Assembly: GCA_947311845.1 (NCBI GenBank)
Contig: CAMZMU010000027.1
Location: 43,984,853 to 44,048,852 of the forward strand
Direction of reading: 5' to 3'
DNA: 64,000 nt
DNA from: Poa pratensis
Lineage: Eukaryota > Streptophyta > Magnoliopsida > Poales > Poaceae
Shown here: one piece after another, positions 34,801-46,375 of the stretch
Layout: every line of letters begins with the position of its first letter
How positions within the stretch are numbered: the stretch's first letter is position 1
Notes under the pieces: generated by a model
Seen by the model: only the letters and a program-made list of their open reading frames with translations
What the model was told of the DNA's origin: nothing
Database searches by the model: none
Program-made: the position numbers and the translations under genes

Positions 34801-36648
34801 GAGTGACGGGAGTGCGGGTCCAGCACCCGACTCGCCGACTCCAGACTCGCCAACTCCTGGAGTGGGGAGTGCATCCCCAGCTGGTTCTCCAACAACACCG
34901 GAGCACCCGACAGCCGAGATTTCGACTCCGGCTGTCTCAGGCGTCGAGTTCGTCACGCCACCCTCAAGGTACTCAGGTATGCTTGATGGAAAAGACGACA
35001 TGAGCTTCGACCACCGGTTCCGCACTCTGCAGAACGTGCTCGAAGTGGGTTCGGCCCTTGAGCCGGACGAGGAGCTCCACTATCTCGCCTCCGAAGAGCC
35101 AGGCTCGTTCGACGAGGCGAAGGTGCATGCCAGCTGGAGGCAGGCGATGCAAGAGGAGCTGGAGGCCATCGAGTCCAATTCGACTTGGAGGCTGGCCACC
35201 TTACCACCAGGTCACCGCGCGATCGGCCTGAAGTGGGTGTACAAGGTGAAGAAGGATGCGCATGGCGCAGTCCTTAAGCACAAGGCTCGCCTGGTGGCGA
35301 AGGGCTACGTGCAGCGGCACGGGGTCGACTACGACGAGGTTTTCGCACCCGTGGCCCGTCTCGAGTCCGTCAGGCTACTGCTAGCCGTGCGGCGAGTGCG
35401 GGGTGGGACGTCCACCACATGGACGTCAAGTCAGCCTTCCTCAACGGCGAGTTGGAGGAAGAGGTGTATGTGCAGCAGCCAACCGGCTTCGCTGCAAAGG
35501 GGAAGGAGCACCTGGTGCTTCGACTCAGCAAGGCGCTCTACGGCCTCAAGCAGGCGCCAAGGGCATGGAACACCAAGCTCGATGCATGCCTCGTCAAGCT
35601 CGACTTCGCAAGATGCGAGTCGGAGCATGGCATGTACGCGCGAGGAGCGACTCCGAACCGGCTCTTAGTCGGTGTCTACGTCGACGACTTGGTGATCACA
35701 GGCTCGGATTCCAGCGACATCGACAGATTCAAGCTGGAGATGCAGAGCCTATTCCAGATGTCCGATCTCGGGTTGCTAAGCTACTACCTTGGCATCGAGG
35801 TTCGACAAGGACCCAGCGGGATCGATATCTCGCAGGGTGCCTATGCCCTGAAGCTGCTCGAGAAGGCGGGGATGGGCGGGTGCAACCCCGTCCACGTACC
35901 CATGGAGCCGCGCTTCAAGCTGTCCAAGTGCAGCACGGCACCCGCGACAGATGCGACCGAGTATCGGAGCATCGTCGGGAGCCTCAGGTACTTGGTGCAC
36001 ACAAGGCCGGACCTGACCTTCGCAGTCGGGTTCGTATCAAGGTTCATGGAGGCTCCAACTCTGGAGCACCTCGCGGCTGTGAGGCACATCCTACGCTACA
36101 TCGCCGGGTCTCAGCGACTCGGGTGTAGGTATGGGAGGAGTAAAGGTGCACCGCGCCTGGTCGGCTACAGCGACAGCGACCTGGCGGGCGACGTCGACTC
36201 GCGCAAGAGTACGTCGGGCACCCTGTACTTCCTCGGGTGCAGCCCAGTGACCTGGCAGTCACTCAAGCAGAAGATCGTGGCTCTGTCAAGCTGCGAGTCG
36301 GAGTATGTGGCGGCTGCCACAGCTGCTTGCCAGGGGATCTGGCTGGCTCGGTTGCTGTCCGAGTTCAGCAACGGCGAAGCTGAGCACGTGGTGCTCAAGG
36401 TCGACAACAAGTCGGCTATCGCGCTCGCCAAGAATCCCGTCTTCCACGAGCGATCAAAGCACATCGACTTGAAGTACCACTTCATTCGAGACTGCGTGGA
36501 GGCGAAGAAAGTCGAGCTGGAGTTCGTGCCCACCGAACACCAACTCGCAGACATGCTGACCAAGCCACTTGGTCGAGTCCGCCTGGCGGAGCTGCGGACA
36601 AGGATAGGCATGGTGGAGGTGTCTCCGGAACTCAAGCCTAGGGAGTGA
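31900..36648 (+). pseudogene. copia gag-pol polyprotein with two frame breaks
   Basis: The first frame (31900 to about 34537) holds gag, a CCHC knuckle (CRYCGVAGHWVRDC, about residue 270), a long Ser/Thr/Glu-rich repetitive spacer (about 33040-33390), protease (YLDSGATNHM, about residue 520), the integrase zinc-binding region (HARFGHL...CDACLAGK) and the DDE core (VHGDLCGP, RTDRGGEF, VVERRNQT). After a small deletion near 34537 the frame moves; it continues from about 34541 (RETRPGLKKLDDRSRPMIF) into RT (WVYKVKKDAHG). It breaks again near 35395, and MDVKSAFLNGELEEEVYVQQ, the catalytic YVDD and RNase H (DNKSAIALAKNPVFHERSKH) finish the protein at 36648. All copia domains are in order; the two breaks prevent one product. 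Confidence 0.85.
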
Positions 36649-36649
36649 T

Positions 36650-36787
36650 TGTTGGAAATAGGCTTGTGTGTTCAGTCGACAAGTTCCTTCGAGTGCGAGG
36701 AGTCGACAACTATTCAGTCAGGAGGACTCGAGTAGGTAGCCCAGTCGGAGATTGTTCTGACTGGAGGTAGTTTCCGGGTACGTGGAG
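36650..36787 (+). repeat. 3' LTR fragment of the copia element
   Basis: Matches the first 138 bp of the LTR at 31377 with a few differences. Cut off at 36787. Confidence 0.85.
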
Positions 36788-36990
36788 CGCCGTCTCGTTC
36801 GCGTCCGACCTGCACACGCACCACGCCGCGCCTGCACATATACACACAAAACCAGTGTCACAAACCAAGCTTCATGGCTTGGCATGCTCTGGAGTGGACA
36901 AAGGCGAAATCATCGGCGTATCTGTCACTCACCTGATCCCCTGATCGACACGGCCACCAGGAGCAGGAAGAATACCGGACTCGCCATCAT

Positions 36991-37815
36991 ACCGATCGTC
37001 AAAGTGAAGGTATTCTCTTGGAGTCTTTCTCTGGGCACGGTGGATCGAGCTAGTGCGCGCTCTCTTCGTCTAGCTGGGTCGAGCGCTCGACAGTGAAGTA
37101 GTGCAGCGTGAGGTTTTGCTTTGGCTCCACTTATATTTGGCAGCCGCGCCCCGTCTTTTTCCTCTCATCCTTTCCGCTCTTTCCGACCATGCCGCATGGT
37201 GTCGCCTTTGGGGCGAGCTGACATGTTTCTTAGGCGCGAAGTTTGCGTTCGTGAACCATGTCACACCGGACACCTGTAAGTTTCTTCGGGCTGTTCTTCT
37301 AGCCCGGGTTTGCTAGCCACGGTCGTCCTAAGCAAAGGCGCGGCAAAGTTGTTTATGTGTTCTGACTTCTGAGGCATGTGCTGCGCTGTTCTTCCTAGAG
37401 CTAGTGCTTACTCTTTTGGAAAGGCAAAGCTATCATGATATTGTAGATTTTTGGATTGGTAGATAACAGATACTACATTCTTTCGGGAAAACAAAAGGGA
37501 CCATATGTCCTCCATACATATCTGAATCCCGGATCAGTGACACCTTATCAAGCATCAGCCACTCTTCTCAGGTGTAGAGTTGGATGTTCAGCTTCGACAC
37601 ATTTCAAGTTTCCTTCTTTTTTTAAGGCAACACATTTGAATTTTTTGATCAGATACAGATAACAGACACTTTTCCTGTTCTCTCATATTATTATTCACCA
37701 GTGTACAGTGTTCCCCTGTGTTCGTTTATGAAATGGTTCAGGCTGGCATTTCCCCACCGTAGTTCGGTTCAAAAACAGAAAACGAGCCACATACGTTCGT
37801 CAAGAAGGGCTTATA
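36991..37815 (-). promoter_or_regulatory. former promoter region of the X8 gene
   Basis: On the minus strand a TATA-like CCAAATATAAG lies at about 37130-37140, roughly 140 bp before the ATG, a suitable spacing for a promoter with a 5' UTR. Beyond about 37300 the sequence is AT-rich and shows nothing recognisable up to the next copia element. Confidence 0.45.
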
Positions 37816-37988
37816 TGCTACATGTGTACGTGTAGGATACGTCTATCCAACCGAAATCAAGGAGGAATAGATTTGTTTAGTTGTTTCCTTAATTGTAATC
37901 TATTTACTTGGCAACCAAGCCACCTCCTTGTACTATATAATCCCATAGGATCCTATCAATCTAAGTGCAACAATTGCAATTGCCTTCA
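37816..37988 (+). repeat. 5' LTR, 173 bp
   Basis: Starts TGCTACATGTGTACG and ends GCAATTGCCTTCA. Contains a TATA-like ACTATATAATCCC near 37932. Confidence 0.88.
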
Positions 37989-38022
37989 TGGTATCAGATT
38001 AGGTTTCGATCCTTCTCTCCCC

Positions 38023-41000
38023 ATGGCGCCGCAACCTACCGCCGCCGAAACCGCGGCCTAGGTCGCGGCCAAAGCAGCTCTATGGCGCTCGCGGCCGCCC
38101 TCCCTAGCTTCCGGGCCGCCGTTCCGGTCACCCTCGAGCTCTCCACCTCCAACTTCCTCCAATGACGAGGCATGTTCTCCGATGCCGTCGAGAAATATGC
38201 CCTCGAAGACCATCTCGACGAGGAGGAGTATCCCACCGATCCCACACCACAGTGGAGTCGGAACGACGCCATCGTCCGATCGTGGCTCAACAGCACCGTC
38301 ACGCCCGAGCTTCTCGCCATGATCGTCGACACCACCGCTCCACTTCCTGCTCACGCCTTGTGGACGCGTCTCTCCAACATCTACCACGACAACGCCAAGA
38401 CCCCGCTCTTCCTACCTCGAGCAAGAGTTCCATGGTCTCCAACAGGGGTCCATGACCGTGGCGGATTACTGTCGCAAGCAGAAGATTCTCGCCGACGAGC
38501 TCAACGCCCTGGGCACCACCATCACCGACAAGCGCTTCGTGCAGAACACACTTCGTGGCCTCGGATCTGGGCTTGCCTACATGCGCACCCTGATCCTCAA
38601 GCAGCGCCCACTGCCGACGTTCCTCGATGTGCGCTCGTCTCTTCTTCTCGAGGAACTCACGCTGAAGCAGTCCGAGTCGTCCTCCTCTGCTCCGACCGCC
38701 TTCGTCGCCCGAGGCATCTCGACGTCTCCACCATCGCGCGGTCCAACGGAAACCGTGCCGCCTTCGCGCCGCCCCTACCGATGCCGCAACTTCCAGCAGC
38801 GAGCAGTTGCCAATATGGGACGCGATGCCGCTTCCTCCACTCCGGACCTCCTCAACAGAGAGGCGGAAACTCCAACACGTCCGGGAAGGGCTCGCAGGCG
38901 TCGTGGCCATCCATGTAAAACCCTTGGGCAGGGTCTATCCAGATGTGGCCCGGTCCGCCACCTCCCGGCCTGCCTCAGGCTCATCATGCCATGATGTTGC
39001 CTCCGCCTTCGTGGGCCTACGGTGCTCCCTCGTCCATGCCACCAGGGGTGCCTCCGCCACCCATGCCCTGGATGCAAGGAGCTCCACCGTCCGCTCCGAT
39101 GCCTGCACCGACATATGCTGCACCACCACCATCTTTCGACCAAGGACAACTCATGCAGACCTTCAACACCATGTCCCTCACACCACCATCTCCGAATGAG
39201 TGGATCATGGATTCTGGCGCCTCCGCCCACATGACCGGAATCAGGGTAACCTTTCACATCTCCACCCCCTAGCTCTCTTTACCCACATGTCATCGTCGGC
39301 AACGGTCATGCCCTTCCTATAACTTGCACCGGCAACACCACCCTTTCTACTCCTAATCACTCGTTTTCTCTTAATAATGTCCTAGTAACACCTAACCTTA
39401 TAAAAAATCTTATTTCCGTTCGTAAGTTAACCACTGATAATCTTGTTTTTGTTTCTGTTGAGTTTGATCCTTTTGGACTCTCTGTGAAGGACCTCCGCAC
39501 CAAGAACGAGATCGTCAGGTGCAATAGTTTCGGCGACCTCTTTCCCTTCTGGTGGCCGTCTTCCGCTGCGCACGCCCTCTCCACCACCACGTCTTCATCA
39601 ACATTGTGGCATCGTCACCTAGGACATCTCAGTAGTCAAGTTTTGTCGCACCTCGCAAGTGTTTTTTCTTTCCCATGTAATAAAAACGCTACCGATGATC
39701 ACTGTGTCATGCTTGTCAATTAGGAAAACATGTTCGTCTACCTTTTGATACATCTTCTACTCAAACTATTCGTCCCTTTCAGCTTATCCACTGTGATTTA
39801 TGGACTTCACCTCTTCCTAGCGTGTTTGGTTACAAATCTGATTTCACCCATTACCTTTGGACTTCTCCTTTGCGCGCAAAATCTGACACTTTCTCTACAC
39901 TTAAACACTTCTTTGCCTACGTCTCTACCCAATTTAACACAACTATCCAGTCTGTCCAATGTGACAATGGTCGCGTATTTGACAATAAAACTGCTCACCT
40001 TTTTCTCCTATCTCTCCGCCACCCTTCGCATGTCTTACCCATACACCTCTTCCCAAAACGGTAAAGCTGGACGTGGCATTCGCTCAACAAATAACATGGT
40101 GTGTTCTCTTATTTTCCAAGCTAGCATGCCACCGACCTATTGGGTTGAAGCTCTACACACTGCCACATTCCTATTTAACCTTCACCCCACCAAAACCCTC
40201 CAACACCGTACACCTTACGAAGCTCTTCGCGGCCTCCCTCTACCTCTTGAGCACCTACGGGTCTTCGGTTGCCTTTGCTATCCTAACCTATCCGCTACAA
40301 CACCACACAAATTAGCTCCTCGCACAACCGCGTGTGTTTTTCTATGGTACCCCTCTAACCATCGCGGCTATCGTTGCCTTGACCTCGCCACATAAAATAA
40401 TAATCTCTCGCCATGTCGTCTTCGACGAAAACACCTTCCTTTTCGCCCAACAATCCACTCCCCCACCTAATGCAACCGATCTCTCCTTTCTTGATGATTA
40501 TTCTACCATCCAACAATACCCCACTTACACCAATTCCACCCGAGCCAAACACGCCACCGACACCTCAACCCACTCCTCCAACTTCGCTAGTAATTTTAGC
40601 CCCTGTCGGCCCTCCACTCGCCGACAACACTCACTCCATGTTTACTCGTGGAAAAAGAGGCATGTCTAAACCTGTTGACCGTCTTAATCTTTTGGCTGAT
40701 GTTCTTAGTCCGTTACCCAAGAGCTACCGGGTGCTCTCAAGGACCCTCATTGGCACTCCGCTATGATGGACGAATTCAGTGCACTGCGGACTAACCAGAC
40801 ATGGGATCTTGTTTCTCGTCCGCCTGGCGCCAATGTCGTAACTGGCAAGTGGATTTTTCGGCACAAGCTCAAGCTGGATGGGTCTTTGGATCGGTACAAA
40901 GCCCGTTGGGTCCTGCGTGGCTTCACCCAGCGCGCGAGCGTTAATTATGGAGAAACTTTCAGCCCGGTTGTCAAACCGGCCACCGTTCGCACTGTCCTCT

Positions 41001-42220
41001 CACTTTCCGTTGCGCAAGATTGGCCGGTTCATCAGCTCGACACCAACAATGCTTTTCTACATGGTATTGCCGAGATGGTCTACTGTGCACAGCCGTCGGG
41101 TTTTGTCGATGTCTCGCAGCCCGACCATGTTTGTCGGCTCAATAAGTCCTCTCTATGCTCAAACAGGCGCCTCGCGCCTGGTTCAGCCGCTTTGCTAACC
41201 ACCTGTTGCGCCTCGGCTTTGTCACTCCCGAGCGGATCCCTTGATTTTCATCTCCAAAAACAACACTGAGATTGTTTATCTGCTTCCCTACGTCGATGAT
41301 ATAGTTCTCACAGCTTCTTCTGTGCAGCTTCTTCGGAGAACCATCACTGCTCTCGAGCGTGAGTTCTCCCAAGGATCTTGGTCCATTGGATTATTTCCTC
41401 GGCGTTGCAGTTACTCGGTCCTCGGATGGCATGTTCCTCTCCCAGCGGCAGTACATCATCGACATCCTTGATCGTGCAGGAATGAGTGAGTGCAACCCAT
41501 GCTCCACTCCCGTAGACACACAATCCAAGCTATCAGCTGCAGGAGCCACTGTTGCTGACTCGTCCGCCTATCGGAGCCTGATGGTGCTCTCCAGTACTTG
41601 TCCTTCACAAGACCAGACATCGCTTATGCCGTGCAACAGGTCTGCTTGTATATGCATGACCCCCGGAGCCGCATCTCAATGTGGTCAAGCCGATTCTCCG
41701 GTACCTATGAGGCACCGTCGATCATGGCCTTCAGATATACCGCTCGTTGCCTGCATCACTCACTGCATACACGGATGCTGACTGAGCTGGATGCCCCGAT
41801 ACTCGCAAATCCACTTCCGGCTATGGTGTTTTCCTAGGTGACAACCTGGTTTCTTGGTCGTCCAAACGCCAACAAACTGTCTCGCGCTCGAGTGCGGAGG
41901 CTGAATACAGGGGTGTGGCTAATGTTGTTGCTGAAGCATGCTGGTTACGCCAGCTCATGTCTGAACTCCATCGACCACTTCAGCGAGCTACGGTGGTCTA
42001 CTGTGACAACATCTCCGCTGTCTACCTTTCAACAAATCCGGTTCAACATCAACGCACCAAGCATGTGGAGATTGACCTACACTTTGTTCGTGAGTGGCTT
42101 GCTTTTGGCGATGTTCGTGTTCTCTATGTTCCGACATCTTCCCAGTATGCTGATATCTTCACCAAGGGGTTGCCATTCACTGTGTTCACCGAGTTCCGCG
42201 TTGCTCCCGCTCCGACTGCG
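38023..42220 (+). pseudogene. copia gag-pol, many frame breaks
   Basis: Domains appear in copia order but in shifting frames. Gag (QGSMTVADYCRKQKILADEL, LRGLGSGLAYMRTLIL) lies near 38440-38600, protease (WIMDSGASAHMTG) near 39200, and the integrase zinc region (LWHRHLGHLSSQVLSHL) near 39600. Next come integrase core pieces (SVQCDNGRVFDN, SSQNGKAGRGI) at 39950-40080, RT (GKWIFRHKLKLDGSLDRYKA, LDTNNAFLHG, PYVDDIVLTAS) at 40840-41310, and RNase H (YCDNISAVYLSTNPVQHQR, ADIFTKGLP) at 41995-42180. At least six frame changes and stops occur, so no functional product is possible. Confidence 0.85.
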
Positions 42221-42230
42221 GGGGTGAGGG

Positions 42231-42406
42231 TGTTAGACGTGTACATGTAGGACACGTCTACCCAACCGAAATCAAGGAGGATTAGATTTGTTTAGTTGTT
42301 TCCTTAATTGTAATCTATTTACTTGGCAACCAAGCCACCTCCTTGTACTATATAATCCCATTAAGGGATCCTATCAATCTAAGCGCAACAGTTGCAATTG
42401 CCTTCA
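42231..42406 (+). repeat. 3' LTR, 176 bp
   Basis: Starts TGTTAGACGTGTACA and ends GCAATTGCCTTCA, followed by target duplication TTATA. Confidence 0.9.
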
Positions 42407-42481
42407 TTATATATCTAGGTTCATGGAGAACGTATCCATTTGACAATATAGCTGAAACATAACAAGTAAACAGCAGTTCAG

Positions 42482-42599
42482 AGAACTCTTCCATGGCCTA
42501 GTGGTCAGCATGCATAAGCGCAAAGCACCAGGACCCGGGTTAAGTTCTCACCTCTACCTTAATGACAAGCCGGCGGCGTCTCCCCCCGGTCTTGTTAAC
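42482..42599 (+). mobile_element. tRNA-derived SINE, 118 bp
   Basis: An A-box-like TGGCCTAGTGGTCAGCA and a B-box-like GGGTTAAGTTC lie at pol III spacing. The flanks CAGCAGTTCAG (42471-42481 and 42600-42610) form a target duplication, extendable to 15 bp with one mismatch. No poly-A tail is seen. Confidence 0.6.
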
Positions 42600-42610
42600 C
42601 AGCAGTTCAG

Positions 42611-42949
42611 CACACTAAGACATAGCAATGTTCCATGTCATTCATTCTACATTATCTAAAAACTGTATCTAGAACTTTATTCTGAAACAAACCTCTCGGT
42701 AGGTTACTATCGATTGGAACATGAATTGCATAAAATTTGATCTGATCATCGCAGCAACACATGAGAAAACATTACCTGAAGGTAGAGTTTATTAGTATAC
42801 ACCAGAGCACAAGAATGCTCAGTTCAGTACAGGGCATCATCACAACACAAGACTCAAACATCACAACAAGACACATCTGGACAAGCAGAATCGGAACACA
42901 GTGGGCTTATTTAGTAGATTAAGGAGAAACCTGCGCTAGACAATAGACA
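42611..42949 (-). other. 3' flank of the GST pseudogene
   Basis: From about 42780 the sequence resembles the 3' flank of the intact GST copy (49740-49940), including GAATGCTCA-like words, so the tandem duplication included the 3' UTR. Confidence 0.55.
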
Positions 42950-45900
42950 CTACTTAAAATATGGCTTCTTCAGTGCAGTGACTTTCTGGACGGATGGCCT
43001 CGCCATGAGGTCAGACCACCAGGCTTTCACATGTGGATATGCGTCGAACAAAGATGCCTGGGGTGTAGCTGCCAAGCATGCGGTGATAGACACATGGTTA
43101 AGGTCCGCAAGACTGAGGAAGTCTCCAGCCAAGTACTTGCACTTGCTCAGTCGCACCTCGTAAACTTCAAGCACCTTCTTCAGTTTCACAAGGTTATCCT
43201 CGACGATTTTATGGTCGGTGGTTCCACCGAACATAGGACGGATGAGGAACTGAAGGATAATGGGCTCCAGTGCAGCCGTGTACTGATTAGCCTCCACCTC
43301 AAGCCACACATCCACCATTGCGACTCCTTCAGGTTGTCCTCCTTAAACAGCTCTGGTTTGTTCTTGCGGCATACATACTTGGAAATAGCACGGGATTCTT
43401 ATAGGAAGAGAAAACAAATAGATCAAACCAGAGTTATGATAATTAATAGCATCAGTAAATACATGAGGATTCTTACGGAGAATGGAACTTTTAAAACATT
43501 TATACAGGTCTAAACTAGCAAAATAATAACAAATCCATAACATTTCTAAAATTGAATAGATTCAAATGAAAACTATGTACACGATGAGAATTGAAATACA
43601 AACATAGCATATATCTATTTGCCTGACCTTGCTAAACTTTGGTCTTTTCCAACTAAACTGATGTTTGGTTGTTATTTTACTTCATTGTTCTGAAATCAAG
43701 CATACAAGAACAGGTTGGTGAAATTCGAGTACATGCTGGCATATGTTTTCATGCTTGACAACAGCATTTCATTCTTATCAACTAGTGCTTTGATACTTAT
43801 TAACATTTCAGGTGATGCTTTGGCCAGGAACAGCCACATCACTTGCCTAGAAATGTTTCATTGATGTACTTCTCTATGCTATGGCCTGCCCGGTAACGGG
43901 CTTACTGGAAATATTTAATCATATGGCCACAAAGTCCTAAAGTTTATACTCTCTAATTTTTTTTCCTAAATAAACGACAGGGATCTCTCGTTTTATAGGC
44001 AAAGCGGCTACAGCATCAATGAAACAACAAAAACGGAAAACAGCTAGAAATTACATAGAATTGTTTTTAGTGCTTCCAGTGAAAGCTTAGGTAGTACCGC
44101 TTTAGACCATATGGAAAGATAACCTTGTTATACCATGCACAGCAACAGCAAGAGAAACAAGCACAGCAACTATATCATGAGAGCAGCTATATCATGAGAG
44201 CAGCATGAACTTTTATGGTTATTCAGGAGGGCAGGAAAAGAGAACTATCTCCAAGAGTTAGCATCATACCCCAGACATAGAAGTCCCCATCCTGCAAAGC
44301 CGGCATCTGACCAAAGGGCTGCAGAGAACCAAACGAATATAGTAAGTTTTGGTAATAAGATGACACCTCTAAAAAATAGGAATCACATGTCACAGTTACC
44401 ATGACACTAAGATCGGTTGGTCAAACAAAAAAGGCTAGTATAACCTTTATAGTCTTATAGGCTAGTATAACCTTTATAGTCTTATACATGCTTCTTTTCC
44501 TGTAACAATGGTGACACGTGCTAGCGATCACAACAAGTTGCTAAGTATTAAAAACAGTTGAAGATATATATGCATTCAACACATTTCGTAGTAACCGATT
44601 AATTGTACAAAAAAAACTTCAACATTCAAATGCATGGCTAATTGCAAATTAAACAAAATTGTAGCTATTATAAGGCTGGAGATAGCCGTGGGCGTGCAAT
44701 GATCTGCTTAAACATGAATTAAGTGCTCAGAAATATGTTTGCCAGGTCATAAATTTTGCTCAATGCTGGCAGTGGTGAAAAGAGTAGCACTCCTAAATCC
44801 TAAATTCCTCACCGCTAATTTACTGATGTAATTAGTCTAGCAGTCGCCTGTTGGGTACTCTAGAGCCTTAAAAACAAGGCTTGTCTTGATAACAAGTTGA
44901 TTAGGTCTCTTGCTGATATCATAGTTCATTTCTGAAAGAGAACTTGCCTTGGCAAGATGGTTAGGTTGGTGGTTGTACCCCCAGCCCACCAGAGTTCAAA
45001 CCCCATGTTTGACGCTGGTGTTTCTCATTTATGCGTAATATTCTTCAGTGGGAGGCGACGTTCCCGTCGATAGTGAGGCGTCCGTGGTGACTTCGTCAGT
45101 CTCAAGACCCAATCCGCCAGCTCAGTCTCTCGTAGGTGCTCACAAGGGTAGGGTGTGCGTGTGTGCGTTCATAGGGGTGAGTGTACGTGCGTGTATATGA
45201 ACGTCTGCGTTGTACTGTGTTTTGCAAAAAAAAAAACATTTCTGAAATTTAAGGCAAGCGTTTCAGGCAGATGACTGATGGACATGAGGTAAGCACAACA
45301 GATATTCTGAGGATATTGTGTGGTGCCATGGTTGATGGAAACAGTGTTGATGGGGCGTCGAACACACTGTCTCCATGAAATTCTCTTGTAGCTGCTGTGC
45401 TGCAAAATAGTGCATTTGGGCAGTAATAGGTGGTAAATATTAGATCTGAATGTTGTTTTATGTTTACCAGGCAATTTTCTAAGCATTAACATGTTGCTTG
45501 GGGCTCCTTGGTTAATGAGATAACGTTAGTTTGCTGAACATATGTTTCTTCTGTTAGGAACACCGGGAAAGCCTACCACATCGCCCGTACGGAGGGCCGA
45601 TCAACAAGTAAATCTGACGGATGTAAGCGTATAGTATAAGTTAGATACATAGTCGTAAGTCGTAACTAGAAGAAACAAGTACAAGCATATGGGCACTAAC
45701 TTAAAAGCACCTAAATGCTTGCAGTGAGAAAAATGAACAATTTACATAATACATTAAACTAGCAGGTGACTAAAGGCATATCTGGATCGAGTTATCCACA
45801 TCCAAATATTATTAGTCACGCAAGGTTTAGGAGATGTACTAGTAGTAGTAGTAAAACAGTAACAGGCGTCGGTGCTAGGTGCAGGAAGTGGTTATGTGGG

Positions 45901-46375
45901 GAACATGTGTTTTTCTGAAGTGCAACTGGGCCAAAGTCAAGTGTCTAAAGATTGGAAGGCAGCGGAGGTGCTCATTATTAATGTAAGGTCACCACAAGGT
46001 CCCATGCCTAATTACACCAATCTCAGAAAAGCTAAGGCAATATCCACACTCTGAACTCCATGATTGCTAAACAAAGTTTCGGCCTTCCTCAATTTCAATC
46101 CCCCATTGAACCCTAGTTCGGAATCGTAATCCCCTTCAAATCAGAGACGGAGACATAACCTAGACGCATAAGGAGGGCAGATCGCAGGGGCCGCGCGTGC
46201 GTGGAGGCGGTGAGGTTATGCTTACGTTCCTGGCGAGGTGCTCAGGCCTCCTGTGCTCGCCGGCGCCGAAGTCGATAGGCACGACCTCGTACTCGACGCC
46301 GGCCTCCTCCAAGGCCGGCACGCACCTTGTCACGTTCCACGACATGGTAATGCCGTACAGCTTCACCGGAGCCAT
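42950..46375 (-). pseudogene. GSTF: phi-class glutathione S-transferase, frameshifted tandem copy
   Basis: Three exons mirror the intact neighbour: 46375-46226 (MAPVKLYGITMSW...HLARN), 44318-44270 (PFGQMPALQDGDFYVW) and 43397-42950. Total coding length is 647 nt, not a multiple of three. Comparison with the intact copy shows one base missing near 43320, between LKES and MVDVWLE, so translation leaves the frame about one third into the last exon. Downstream of the break the sequence is well kept (YLAGDFLSLADLNH, SLFDAYPHVKAWWSDLMARP), implying recent loss. Ser12 of the phi-class active site is present. Intron 1 carries a SINE. A Harbinger-like element sits 105 bp upstream of the ATG and separates the gene from its old promoter. 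A sequencing error at the frameshift is possible. Confidence 0.85.
44938..45236 (+). mobile_element. SINE in intron 1 of the GST pseudogene, 299 bp
   Basis: Flanked by CATTTCTGAAA at 44927-44937 and 45237-45247 and ending in a run of As. A pol III promoter is suggested by GATGGTTAGGTTGGTGG (A box) and GAGTTCAAACCCC (B box). It is antisense to the GST gene. A related partial copy lies at 53251-53391. Confidence 0.85.

Larger units (their letters stand above)
31377..36787 (+). mobile_element. Ty1/copia element inserted in the X8 gene, 3' LTR truncated
   Basis: 5' LTR 31377-31858 (TGTTG...CAACA), primer site TGGTATCAGAGCC at 31861, gag-pol 31900-36648, a purine-rich tract, then the first 138 bp of the 3' LTR (36650-36787). 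The 3' LTR stops after GTACGTGGAG, where X8 exon sequence begins, so about 345 bp of LTR is missing. The shared LTR parts differ at only a few positions, suggesting a fairly recent insertion. The right target duplication is lost with the deletion. Confidence 0.9.
30963..36990 (-). pseudogene. X8-domain, GPI-anchored PDCB-like gene, broken by a copia element and a deletion
   Basis: Exon 1 (36990-36933) encodes MMASPVFFLLLVAVSIRGS, a signal peptide. Exon 2 starts at 36831 after a good acceptor and encodes AAWCVCRSDANETA, the N terminus of an X8 (callose-binding) domain, then stops at 36788 against copia LTR sequence. The other end of exon 2 lies 5.4 kb away (31376-31355) and encodes ALTTTDPS before its donor. 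Exon 3 (31246-30963) encodes SGPCKYPATAS, a Thr/Gly/Pro-rich linker and a hydrophobic tail (VRVFLGLASILAFWVQ) like a GPI-anchor signal. The middle of the X8 domain, with its central cysteines, is absent from the window. Related proteins bind callose at plasmodesmata. This copy cannot make one. Confidence 0.85.
37816..42406 (+). mobile_element. complete but decayed Ty1/copia element with short LTRs
   Basis: LTRs at 37816-37988 (173 bp) and 42231-42406 (176 bp), both TG...CA, flanked by a perfect 5-bp target duplication TTATA (37811-37815 and 42407-42411). The primer site TGGTATCAGATTAGG follows the left LTR and GCGGGGGTGAGGG precedes the right one. The LTRs differ by about nine substitutions and one 3-bp gap, so the insertion is not recent. 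Confidence 0.92.

Noticed and set aside
42490..42560. Possible tRNA gene (A and B box)
   Set aside because: No cloverleaf with a proper acceptor stem was apparent, and target duplications flank the unit, so it is called a SINE.
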